This document shows, one piece after another, positions 21,475 through 33,000 of a stretch of DNA of 64,000 bases. The translations under genes and the position numbers were made by a program. The notes under the pieces were generated by a model, which was given only the letters and a program-made list of their open reading frames with translations, did not search any database and was not told where the DNA came from. How positions within the stretch are numbered: position 1 is the first letter of the stretch; each line of letters begins with the position of its first letter. The stretch is from Chiua virens (lineage: Eukaryota; Basidiomycota; Agaricomycetes; Boletales; Boletaceae), in NCBI GenBank assembly GCA_019787685.1, contig JAHNUO010000008.1:1612001-1676000 (forward strand). Direction: 5' to 3'.

Positions 21475-22181
21475 TGTAGGAGTTAGATACTCCCTACGGT
21501 TGTAGGATACATTTTCCTCGCTCTTCATCATGTCATATCATCTCCCGTCTCATCCGCCATCGACTTCGTGCCAGCCCGGTTTCATTCCTAGCGTTTACAG
21601 ATCATCCGAGTTCAATCCGAGTCCAATCCAAGTCAACGCGATCCAATCCGGTGCTTTCGTACGTATTCCGCTTCATCCGATTTGACTTGTTCTACTCGAT
21701 TTGGCCTTATTAAGGTCATTACTATCCTAACACCTTCCCTTTCTTTGTCATCTACAAGGTCTGACACCCCTTCTTTCCATACTCACCCTACGTCAATCCT
21801 GTACACTTACTTAGGGTCGGATTACCTTTAACAGTCCTGGGATATGCCCAGGACTATAAAACCCTGTTTCTAACACAAAAATATTGTCTTTCTGCGTTCA
21901 GGAGATCTCCTGTTTACTCTCCCGTGCGTGAGTGAGCTGGATAGCTTCTCTTTTACCTCGTCCTATCGTTCCTCGACGTCTCATCTACTCGAATCAATAC
22001 CCTCATCGCTTCGCCCCCACCTGGATACTCTTATATCGACCGCTTTTCATTCCGGATTGTCCAGCAGCTTCTAGGACTCTTAGACAAACCTGAAACCATC
22101 ATCCCTTCAAACATAACCCCCCTTGGGACGAACTTATCGCCCCACCTTTCTTCTCATTCAACCTTATATTACTTTTCTACA
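21475..22181 (+). mobile_element. Solo LTR, family 2, copy B, nested in the retroelement
   Basis: 707 bp from TGTAGGAGTTAG to TTACTTTTCTACA, inverted relative to copies A and C, with a perfect 4-bp duplication GCGC (21471-21474 and 22182-22185). It contains about 60 bp that A and C lack (near 21770-21825). A core promoter CCCAGGACTATAAAACC lies at about 21846-21862. Confidence 0.9.
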
Positions 22182-22724
22182 GCGCGAATGGGGGATGGGT
22201 CAATAGGGAGCATTTGAGAGTGATTTCGGGGGAATGGGACGAGAGGCCAGATCGGATGCGAGACCGGGTGCGGACACGACAACGGGGGTATTTCGTAGCT
22301 GGGAAATGGCAGGGCTGATTATAGGTTCTACCGATCCATCATTTGGATCGTCCGAATCACGACTGGTTTCGATTGGACGTGGTGCTGTGTCGTGTACTAC
22401 CAGCCGAGTTGTTACTGAATATGACAGAGTGTCTGGTTCGATGTCAAGTAGGTTGCAAGGGCAGGCTGACCACATGTCCGTGATGCTGAGAGGTGTCATG
22501 ATGACGGTTGTACAAGGTGCAATCGGGATTGAGAGTGGTGAGACCGGTTCAGTTAACACGGTCGAATCGATAATAAAATCCGTCGGTCGTTCCATAACCG
22601 ACGGTTGCGATGACAGAGCAACACACGGGTTGATGTCTGTAACTGGTGCGATAACCGCAGCACTATACGAGTTAGTAGGCGGTCCTTGGATTGATGGTGA
22701 AATAAAAACGGATGAAGAGATGGG

Positions 22725-23306
22725 TCAGTTATACGGAAGCGGATTGTAAGTGTCAGGTAGCGAAAGTGAAGGTGATTGAAGGCAAAGCGAAGGTGTAGGT
22801 GTAAAATAAGAATGTGATCCTGATAAAAGAAACTCGGCTGCGTCACGAACGTCATCGAGCGCATATGAGGCATCCGGGTGGATATCCGGTCGCAGGATCG
22901 CTAACCGTCGATGAATCTCGTACCGTAAATCGACTGGGAAACCACTAAGAAAAAGAAAGTCTCGATCAAGAGTTGCTATTCGTTGTCGGGTGAGAAGGAA
23001 TGATGATACTTTTGTAAATTCCCGAATATACTTCCCCAGCTCGTCAAGGGAGCGCATTGACTTGGATCGATAGTGATTGACGAGATTTTGGAGATCCTCG
23101 AAACGGTACTGGTTATTGAGTTCCGGGTAGAGTGTCTTGACGGCTATAACGAACGCCTGCCAATCCGGTTGATCAGCAACCACTTCAGGTAGGGTCTCCC
23201 AAAGGTCGCGTATACTGGGATCAATGTAATGCAATGCATACCGTACTTTCTTCGATTGGGGCAGTCCAATGCATGTGCAAAGAAAGTCGACATCGTCTAG
23301 ATATGG
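22725..23306 (-). pseudogene. Retrotransposon gag fragment
   Basis: The open frame reads KKVRYALHYIDPSIRDLW, then LYPELNNQYRFEDLQNLV and FLSGFPVDLRYEIHRRLA, ending in a Ser/Pro-rich tail. This is the gag (capsid) pattern of agaric LTR retrotransposons. A stop lies just upstream (23307-23309) and no start codon is found, so the 5' part is lost or shifted. The frame downstream (22200-22724) is disrupted and leads into solo LTR B instead of pol. Confidence 0.6.
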
Positions 23307-23680
23307 TTAGAGATGGGAAGCTTTTCCGCTGAAGGTTGGTGCATCCAGGGTGCCTCGATATGGCATCTGGATTATGCTAGCCGCGATCATGATGGACGGA
23401 AATGGTGTCAGTTGATTGTCTGATGCGCTCGTGACCTTCGTAGCTAAGGGCGGATGTATCGTGAGACACGGAGGAAGGGTTAGTAACAGTACAGGGGTGC
23501 GAGCAGGGTGAACGGGGACTAAAAGTCAGAAGGTATCGTAACCGGATCCAAAAAAAATATAAGGTTTGTGAAACCGGCTAAGGCGCAAGTCGGGGACGGA
23601 TGTAGGCGAGGTGCGCGGCAAAATGAAGGGAAAGCAGTAGGAGAGCAAAGACGTCCGAATCCGAACCTTCCGAAACACCC

Positions 23681-23697
23681 CCTCGCGGTGGGCTCCA
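23681..23697 (-). promoter_or_regulatory. Primer binding site of the retroelement
   Basis: On the minus strand TGGAGCCCACCGCGAGG starts 2 nt after the 5' LTR (23700-24348). TGG at this place is expected for pairing with a tRNA 3' CCA end. The tRNA was not identified. Confidence 0.6.
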
Positions 23698-23699
23698 GT

Positions 23700-24348
23700 T
23701 GTAGAAAAGTAATAATAGGTGATAAGAAGAAAGGTGGGGCAATAGGTTTGTCCCAAGGGGGGTTATGTTTGAAGGGATGATGGATTCAGGTTTGTCTAAG
23801 AGTCCTAGAGGCTGCTGGACAATCCGGAATGAAAAGCGGTCGATGTAAAAGTATCCGGGTGGAGGCAAGGCAATGAGAGTATTGATTCGAGTAGATGAGA
23901 CGCCAAGGAATGATAGGACGAGGTAAAAGAGAAACTATCCAGCTCACTCACGCACGGGAGAGTAAACAGGAGATCTCCTGAACGCCCAAAGACCATCTTT
24001 TTGTGTTAGAAACATGGTTTTATAGTCCTGGGCATAACCCAGGACTGTTAAAGGTAATCCGACCCTTGTAGATGACAAAGAAAGGAAAGGTGTTAGGATA
24101 GTAATGACCTTAATAAGGCCAAATCGAGTAGAACAAGTCAAATTGGATGAAGCGGAATACGTACGAAAGAACCGGATTGGATCGTGTTGACTCGGATTGG
24201 ACTCGGATTGGATTCGGATGATCTGTAAACGCTAGGAATGAAACCGGGCTGGCACGAAGTCGATGGCGGATGAGACAGGAGATGATATGACATGATGAAG
24301 AGCGAGGAAAATGTATCCTACAACCGTAGGGAGTATCTAACTCCTACA
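23700..24348 (-). repeat. LTR family 2, copy C (5' LTR)
   Basis: Same 649-bp length and orientation as copy A. The TCAC duplication follows at 24349-24352. Confidence 0.9.
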
Positions 24349-26504
24349 TCACTCTTGACAAAAAGAGCACTACGAAACACATGGTGATGAAGAAGAACAT
24401 CCTGAGTTGTGGAAGGACATAAGAGAACATGGAACTGCCATTGTTAGAGAAGGGGAACTCTCTGCAAAATCTCTAGCTGCACTGATTGCAGAAGCCCATG
24501 AGCAATTTGCAAAAGGAGTGAGTGTTGAGCCTTGATGTTGTACTTTATTCACTTATCAGCCATTCATGCAGGCATCTGGCTGGAGTCGCCTAGAAGGTGT
24601 AGAAGTCATTGGTATGGTGGTTTACAAAGGCCATGACCCATCTGCACGCCATGCCGCTGGTTGGTTTGGGGGATCTACCTTCGCCCGGGAGTTAATCAAC
24701 ACCCATGAAATACAGCTGGCTAAGTGGTTGGATTATGTCACAACTGTGATCAAGTGCGTTGTCCACCATCTTTTTCCACCCTTATCATTTACTGTGGATT
24801 ATTCAGATATAAAGAGATTGATCCTGCTATGACTATTCCTGTCCCTAACATTGATATCAATGTGGATGTGCGTGACATATCAAACATCGATGACGAATTT
24901 GAACGTGGAACAACTGAGGGTTTCCGTGATTGGCTTCGGCGTATTGTGCCAGTGATGATGGGCAAAAATATCAGTAAGTTTCTTGTATTCTTTTAATGAT
25001 GATGCTCACACACCACAGAGGGGTTTGGTTGTACAGATGGCAAGAATGTTCGGTGGCAATCATTCGATGATCTCCTATGTCGACATAAGTTAATCATTAC
25101 CAACTGGCCTGTTGGTGTTCCCAGTCCTCCTTCGTGGGTACCTCACAATGCCACGATTGATGAACTCATTGCTGTTGTTGGACCTTATCTCAAGAAACAC
25201 ATTCCAGGGCTCCATACACGCCACATTGTACCAAATGCAGGTAAAAGAAGGTTTATGAAAGTGAAGAACAAGCAGCGCCATCTGGAAACTCCGGATGTTG
25301 AGGTGTTGGTCGGGAGATGGTTACTGGGTGAGTTTTAGTTGTGTCCTTTGGTTTCTTGCTTACCTTCTGTATTATAGAATGGTGCTCTTGGTTGGAGAAC
25401 AGTGATCCTAGAATGTTCAACATACCACTTGTTACTGATACAGCATCACAAGCAACATGCGTCCTCAGGCAATGCCGCAAGTTCCTTCAGGATGTTCCTC
25501 GTGATGTCAGCATTCCCCCTGAAGCACCATCAAGCCACTCCTCCAGTCCATCACTCTCTTCACGTGAACACACTCCTTTTGTAGCTCGTAAAAAGGCCCA
25601 GGATAAGCAACCTCGTCGTGATCATGTGGAGTCCCTACCTGGACCTCATTCAAAGTCCAGCTTAAACTCACACAAGCATCCTCGTGATGAAGAGGGGCAG
25701 TTCCTTGGGGAACATACTGGACCAAAGCATGCAAGGCTAGACCCCCAAGTGAGTATGCCTTGTAATATTTATTTTATCTGTTCAATATTAAGTGTCATAG
25801 GAATTGCATCCCCAGCGGGCACATCGGCAATTGTAAGCTATCTAGTCATTCAGTAATTTGACATGACTCATAGTGTTTAGACAATCTAATGCTCATGTGG
25901 TCAAGATCCCTCGCCATCATGTGCCACCTCAAAATTTGGTAGCCACTCGTCCAGGGTATGTTTGTTTTGTAGTATAGGATTGTATTTGTCACTGTTGTAA
26001 CCATGTTTGACATGCAGAAATTTCCACCAAGATGCATATCAAGAATCACGTCCTGTTGGTCAGGGTTCAGCTCGGTACCGTTCTGAGGTATCCCGAGTTT
26101 ATCCTCGTCACAAACCTCCTCGCCGTCATGTTGGCAGATCATTGCAGGGAATGCGTCATTCACATTCACCGTCATACCAGAGGAGAACTCATGTTCTTCA
26201 TGATGTTTCTCCTGTTGCAGGCCCATCTCGTGCACAATATGTGGAAGTGGGCAGTGCTGATGAATATGAGGATTTGTCAGATACTGCTAGACATTACTAT
26301 GATACCTACTATGACTGAGCTATGGTACATACCATTCAGACTTTACTTGTAGTATCAATGATTACATGAATAGTGTTGCCTTGTGAATGATCTAATGGTA
26401 GCCACTGAGGAAAGCAAGTATCAACTTTATATGCAAGATAATGACTTTGTATATGTGGTGAGGAGAGTTAAGTGATCAGTGATTGCCACCATCCAGTGTC
26501 TTGG

Positions 26505-27226
26505 AATTCCCAAGTGTTAGGAGAATCCCCCCAACCACCATTCATAGTGCTTGGGGATTTCTTCTGAGAGTGCTTGTGGAATTCCCCTGACTACCATCCA
26601 TACCCAGTGGGAATTCCCAGAGTATTGGGGGAATTCCCCTAGCTACCATCTATACTCAGTGGGAATTCCCAGAGTACTTTAGGGAATTCCCCTAGTCACC
26701 ATCTATACACACTGGGAATTCCCAGAGTACTTTAGGGAATTCCCCTAGCCACCATCTATACACACTGGGAATTCCCAGAGTACTTTAGGGAATTCCCCTA
26801 GCCACCATCTATACACACTGGGAATTCCCAGAGTGCTAGGGAATTCCCCTAGTCACCATCTATACTCACTGGGAATTCCCAGAGTACTTTAGGGAATTCC
26901 CCTAGCCACCATCTATACTCACTGGGAATTCCCAGAGTACTTTAGGGAATTCCCCTAGTCACCATCTATACTCAGTGGGAATTCCCAGAGTACCTGTAGG
27001 AATTCCCCTAGCCACCATCCATATTCACAGGGAATTCCCAAAGCACTTGAGGGAATTCCCCTGACTACCATCCATATCCAGTGGGATTTCCCAGAGTACC
27101 TAGGGAATTCCCCTAGCTACCATCCATACTCAATGGGAACTCCCAGAGGACTTGGGGAGTTCCCAGAGTGCTTGGGGAATTCCCCTGGCCACCATCCATA
27201 CTCATTGGGAATTCCCATAGTCATGA
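26505..27226 (-). repeat. Right GGGAATTCCC palindrome array (long)
   Basis: About ten or eleven units of roughly 60-65 bp. Each unit holds two palindromes (CTGGGAATTCCCAG and GGGAATTCCCCTAG) with the spacer CACCATCTATAC. Middle units are nearly identical, outer ones are worn. Confidence 0.85.
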
Positions 27227-27545
27227 GGGAGGATACTCAATCTGCACAAACAGGTGGGTTATGAATTGGGTGAACAACTTCATAGTGCTAGGATTGGAGG
27301 AAGAGGGGGGTACTCAATCTGCACAAACAGGTGAGTTATGAATTGGGTAAACAACTTCAAAGTGCTAGGATTGGAGGAAGAGGGGGGTACTCAATCTGCA
27401 CACACAGGTGGGTTATGAATTGGGTAAATAACTTCATAGTGCTAGGATTGGAGAAAGAAGGGGGTACTCAATCTGCACAAACAGGTGGGTTATGAATCAG
27501 GCAAACAACTTCATGGTGCTAGAATTAGAGGAATGGGGGGTACTC
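27227..27545 (-). repeat. Right subterminal repeats, four units of about 80 bp
   Basis: Inverse copies of the left units: CAATCTGCACAAACAGGTG and AACAACTTCATAGTGCTAG recur four times. Confidence 0.85.
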
Positions 27546-27548
27546 TAT

Positions 27549-27834
27549 ATGTGCACATAGATATTAATTATGGTTACACAGCACTCTATATTACAATTAT
27601 GGTAAAGCAGGCCTCTGAGGACCCCTGACACCCCATATTGGGAATTCCCAATGGGCATTGGGAATATCCTTTGGGAATTGCTTTGGGAAGATCACTTGAG
27701 TGACATACAAATGCCCTTGGGCATTCACTTTGCCCTTACTGTTGGGAATTCCCCCCCTATAAGTGCCTCTTAGGTCAGACCCAAGATAGAGAAAGAAGGA
27801 CCTAAGAGGTACCCTTAAGTAGGTGACTGAAGTG
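27549..27834 (-). repeat. Right outer terminal inverted repeat
   Basis: Exact inverse of 7757-8042 by eye, including the tip hairpin. Confidence 0.9.
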
Positions 27835-27841
27835 GTAGGTG

Positions 27842-30050
27842 TCGAGGGTCAAGGGTCAAGAGGTCACAGGGGTGGTTCCCGAGTGGAGCAGGGATACTCA
27901 GCTAGATTGTGGAGATCAAGACTAGGGTACAGGAGTATCACTGCTAGGTATTTATACTACGAGAATTGTGCATGGACCAAGTGTCCAAAAGGGGTGGCCA
28001 AGAAGAGCGGAAGGGTGAAAGGCCAAAAGGAGACAAGGGATGATATGGAAGGCATCAGACGATGACGAATATGAAATGACAAATGCGAAGCCATTGGATG
28101 ATGACGAGAAGTGGAATGAGTAAGAGCAATGCCATTGGATGATGACATGAAAGGAAATGGGTAAGCACTCAGGAGATGCCGGTGCTGGTTATGTAAAGGT
28201 AAAAGAAGTGAAGTATGGATGAATGTACGAGGATACCTAGGTATCGAGCATAGTGAAGTAGTACAAGTGAAGAAAGAAAAGAGTTGTAACACTGTGAAGA
28301 AGGCCTTGTGTGCCTTGGGTTCTGTTTTCTCATCACATGCGTATGATGGCACTTACACTTATCAAACACTGCTGATGTGTACATTACTAGTGAATGGCCC
28401 TTACCTCCTTCAAGCTCTTCATCACACAAGTCCAATCTTCCCCTGGAGCACTCAAGACACACATGCTTCAAGTCATTTTCTACATCTTCAGATTCTTCAC
28501 AGTGCACAAAGTCCCTGGGCAGGGTGCAGTTGTGGTATGTTCTGTTTGATGCATTTTACCATTGTCCTGACACCTTTGTTGGTGACTAGGGTGAACAGCT
28601 CATTCAAGTTCCTGCTACAGACTCAATGGGGAAGAATCTGAAAAGGATCAAGCCTTTTTGTGTATCAGGTTCTCCAAGCTTGTCTTGGTATGCATGATTT
28701 CTGATGACCAGGTACTTGTCACTGGCACCATTTGTTCTGGGATGCCTAGAACCTTGACAGTGACATTGTATGACTGGTGTTGAAGAGCCTTGTTGCAGCT
28801 TGTCTCTCACCCAATACCACCAAACTTTTTCAGGAGTTGAGACAGTGTCTTGCAAATTTCTTCCATGTGTATTGTTATTTGTTGAGCACCAACTAGCAGT
28901 GGATGTGCCAGGTGAGATGAACAGTGTCTTGGATTGCTAAATTTTGGGCACTAATACTTCTGATTTCTGGTTCCATGACTGTGGTTCCTCTACATATCTT
29001 GACACTTTATTGCCCCAGAATTGACCAACATTCAATGTCTGCACATAATGCACTCAGCAAATTTGATGTGGCAATCAGTAAGAAATACTTAGAGAGAAGC
29101 TGTCCAAGAGTATGGACAACTCAAGCAGCTGAGCAAGTTGTTCAAATTCTTGGATGATATTATACTGTTGTCTAAGTTGAACATGGAAGAAGTTGAGATG
29201 CTGAGGATGAGAGGGTGGAACAGTGCATGTGATTGGTTGTTATGTACAACAATGGAAATGGTAATCAGGAAATAGAGGGGTAGGTAATAGGAGAGCATAA
29301 TGACCAAGACAATGGTCATTAGTGCAGCAGAGCATAAAGGGATGCCAAGGGCAAGAGCAGGGCCAAGGAAAACAAGTGTGTGTCTCCTTTCCTCTGCCTT
29401 GAGAATTGAGTGGCTGATGTGGATGTCTAGATGACAGAGGGTAAATTGGTTGGACAAGGATCAAGGCAAGCTGCCTGAGTATCATGTGGTACCATCAAGG
29501 TGCTTCCAAAGATGGTTGCACAAGTGTCCTTGGCTGTGCAGTTTTGTTGTGAGATCATGGGGACTGAGCTGGACATAGGTTGATGAAGAAGATTCCTGTG
29601 CAACACATTTCTGAAAAGGATGAAGACAAAGACAAAGAAGCAACACTTGTGTTGAAATGGCAGGATGTACATGCTACATAAGTATGTCTTTCTATTCATT
29701 CTCAATTGTTCTAACACCTGGGATGAACAATCAGGACACCCTTATATCTTTGTTGTCAAACAAGTCTTGTGACAGTCCACAATTATTCCAGGCATGTACT
29801 TCAGGAAATAGAAATTGACAGAAACAGGGACAGAATATGTAAGATATTAATCCCATGATTGAATACAGTGGGATTAAGTGAGTCAACAAGGGTTGTGTAA
29901 GCAGGACCCCATAGCAAACACAAATAACTAGAACAGGTCCTTTAAAGGAAGAAGCAATAGCAAAGAAAAGAGGTTGTGGCAAAAGAAAGAAAATCTAACA
30001 CAAGCACATTGCAGACCTTGTAGTATTGTTGTAGCATTGTGCATAGTAGT
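27842..30050. other. CpG-depleted region without a convincing gene
   Basis: From about 28340 onward I see no CpG dinucleotide. Minus-strand fragments such as KHVCLECSRGRLDLC (about 28430-28470) and KVWWYWVRDKLQQGS (about 28800-28830) look protein-like but have stops and compete with other open frames, so they may be relics of old genes or transposons. Confidence 0.4.
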
Positions 30051-33000
30051 TCACTTTCTGAGGTTTGTAGCTATAAAATTTTGAAAACATGTTAGAATGA
30101 TCAAGAAGACTGATAACTTACAAATCAGATTCTGAGATATGACATGCATGATATGCTGTTTCATTTCCTTATGATCTTCAAAGTCATATTCAGAAATGAG
30201 CTCAGAGATTGCTTTCTTGACAGCATTGATTGTGCCAGAGGATGTGTAAAGTTTGTTAGCCACTCTGAGTGGATTCTCAACACCTTGTTGGTGTAGAAAG
30301 AAGGAATGTTCTAGAATGATAGCATAACCTACAAATACCAATGAGTGTCATCACTGAATGTGATTAAAAACCAACCAATCCCAGAATGAAGTGCTTTGCT
30401 CAATAGAGTGCTTTTCTTTGAGAACTGAAGTATATCATATGAGGTAAAAATAATGATGCAGTCAATATACTTACAATAGATGTGGAGTGTGGTACTATAG
30501 CTGAAGAATCTACAAGCTGATTTTAATATAAATTAAGTAAAATGGCAGGATAACAAGAAAGAAAGAATTAACATACTGTTGAAGATGCCAATATCTACAG
30601 ATTCAATGTTATCATTTGTATGGTGAAGCATACAAATATTACAAACCTCCTAGGAAAGAATAAGTCAAAATGAGGGGAAACTGAAATAAATTGGCTCATA
30701 CCTGCTAGATAATTAAAATGGATAAAAAAGAAAATGTTAATTTTTTTTGGGTTCTTAAGTATGAATATGAAAGCTCACATCCTAAGTGTAGAAATATTAG
30801 TATGTTTAGGAAGTAAAGTCAATGAAAAATTGCCTACAAACTATGAATAAGAGGACAAGGGCAAGACAGAGGGGCATGGATCAGCATCCCTCTGAAACCC
30901 CATTCACAATCAGAGCACTTACTCCCTATGAATGAGAGGACAAGGGCAAGACAGAGGGGCATGGATCAGCATCCCTCTGAAACCCCATTCACAATCAGAG
31001 CACTTACTCCCTATGAATGAGAGGACAAGGGCAAGACAGAGGGGCGTGGATCAGCATCCCTCTGAAACCCCATTCACAATCAGAGCACTTACTGCCTATG
31101 AATGAGAGGACAAGGGCAAGACAGAGGGGCGTGGATCAGCATCCCTCTGAAACCCCATTCACAATCAGAGCACTTACTGCCTATGAATGAGAGGACAAGG
31201 GCAAGACAGAGGGGCGTGGATCAGCATCCCTCTGAAACCCCATTCACAATCAGAGCACTTACATACTATGAATGAGAGGACAAGGGCAAGACAGAGGGGC
31301 ATGGATCAGCATCCCTCTGAAACCCCATTCACAATCAGAGCACTTACTCCCTATGAATGAGAGGACAAGGGCAAGACAGAGGGGCGTGGATCAGCATCCC
31401 TCTGAAACCCCATTCACAATCAGAGCACTTACTGCCTATGAATGAGAGGACAAGGGCAAGACAGAGGGGCGTGGATCAGCATCCCTCTGAAACCCCATTC
31501 ACAATCAGAGCACTTACTCCCTATGAATGAGAGGACAAGGGCAAGACAGAGGGGCATGGATCAGCATCCCTCTGAAACCCCATTCACAATCAGAGCACTT
31601 ACTCCCTATGAATGAGAGGACAAGGGCAAGACAGAGGGGCGTGGATCAGCATCCCTCTGAAACCCCATTCACAATCAGAGCACTTACATACTATGAATGA
31701 GAGGACAAGGGCAAGACAGAGGGGCATGGATCAGCATCCCTCTGAAACCCCATTCACAATCAGAGCACTTACTCCCTATGAATGAGAGGACAAGGGCAAG
31801 ACAGAGGGGCATGGATCAGCATCCCTCTGAAACCCCATTCACAATCAGAGCACTTACATACTATGAATGAGAGGACAAGGGCAAGACAGAGGGGCATGGA
31901 TCAGCATCCCTCTGAAACCCCATTCACAATCAGAGCACTTACCCACTATGAATGAGAGGACAAGGGCAAGACAGAGGGGCATGGATCAGCATCCCTCTGA
32001 AACCCCATTCACAATCAGAGCACTTACTCCCTATGAATGAGAGGACAAGGGCAAGACAGAGGGGCATGGATCAGCATCCCTCTGAAACCCCATTCACAAT
32101 CAGAGCACTTACCCACTATGAATGAGAGGACAAGGGCAAGACAGAGGGGCATGGATCAGCATCCCTCTGAAACCCCATTCACAATCAGAGCACTTACTCC
32201 CTATGAATGAGAGGACAAGGGCAAGACAGAGGGGCATGGATCAGCATCCCTCTGAAACCCCATTCACAATCAGAGCACTTACTCCCTATGAATGAGAGGA
32301 CAAGGGCAAGACAGAGGGGCATGGATCAGCATCCCTCTGAAACCCCATTCACAATCAGAGCACTTACATCCTATGAATGAGAGGACAAGGGCAAGACAGA
32401 GGGGCATGGATCAGCATCCCTCTGAAACCCCATTCACAATCAGAGCACTTACTCTCTATGAATGAGAGGACAAGGGCAAGACAGAGGGGCATGGATCAGC
32501 ATCCCTCTGAAACCCCATTCACAATCAGAGCACTGACATACTATGAATGAGAGGACAAGGGCAAGACAGAGGGGCATGGATCAGCATCCCTCTGAAACCC
32601 CATTCACAATCAGAGCACTTACATACTATGAATGAGAGGACAAGGGCAAGACAGAGGGGCATGGATCAGCATCCCTCTGAAACCCCATTCACAATCAGAG
32701 CACTTACTCTCTATGAATGAGAGGACAAGGGCAAGACAGAGGGGCATGGATCAGCATCCCTCTGAAACCCCATTCACAATCAGAGCACTTACATACTATG
32801 AATGAGAGGACAAGGGCAAGACAGAGGGGCATGGATCAGCATCCCTCTGAAACCCCATTCACAATCAGAGCACTTACATACTATGAATGAGAGGACAAGG
32901 GCAAGACAGAGGGGCATGGATCAGCATCCCTCTGAAACCCCATTCACAATCAGAGCACTCACTCCCTATGAATGAGAGGACAAGGGCAAGACAGAGGGGC

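Larger units (their letters stand above)
18015..24348 (-). mobile_element. LTR retroelement without visible pol, nested in gene C
   Basis: Direct LTRs of 649 bp at 18015-18663 and 23700-24348 flank a 5.0-kb interior. The flanking 4-bp duplication is TCGC (18011-18014) and TCAC (24349-24352), one CpG-type change. LTR orientation, gag and the primer site show transcription on the minus strand. No protease, reverse transcriptase, RNase H or integrase frame is seen. The interior holds a gag fragment, a solo LTR, and an antisense Zn2Cys6-type gene. Confidence 0.85.
16733..26318 (+). pseudogene. Transposon accessory gene C, split by an LTR retroelement
   Basis: Exons: 16733-16810, 16864-16923, 16973-17123, 17177-17257, 17308-17373, 17423-17947, 17995-18014, [retroelement], 24353-24517, 24572-24753, 24807-24973, 25019-25327, 25378-25748, 25801-25832, 25881-25955 and 26018-26318. 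The lengths sum to 861 codons with all phases matching across the insertion. The N-terminal third is acidic and probably disordered. Then comes QRWNLHQKWYAFCHP, a block around GYVGW-like ARHAAGWFGGSTFARELIN, and an Arg/Tyr/Ser-rich tail. No family of known function is recognised. Two in-frame TGA codons (17881-17883 and 24356-24358) sit where CGA would give arginine. The intron 17374-17422 starts GCACGT (GC-AG). Confidence 0.7.
7757..27834. mobile_element. 20-kb KDZ-type DNA transposon with terminal inverted repeats
   Basis: The ends are CACTTCAGTCACCTACTT (7757) and its exact complement (ending 27834). The outer arms look identical by eye for about 370 bp. Flanks show a 7-bp near-duplication: GTAGATG (7750-7756) and GTAGGTG (27835-27841), one mismatch. 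Inside are the KDZ transposase (8875-12228), gene A (12667-14782), a central inverted-repeat promoter (about 15036-15940) and gene C (16733-26318). Gene C is interrupted by an LTR retroelement at 18015-24348. Without that insertion the element was about 13.7 kb. KDZ (Kyakuja-Dileera-Zisupton) elements are known from fungi, but I do not know this gene content. All three genes carry stops or frameshifts, so this copy cannot move by itself. Confidence 0.85.

Noticed and set aside
22200..22750. Long open frames on both strands beside solo LTR B
   Set aside because: No motif and no splice context; they are probably the disrupted tail of gag.
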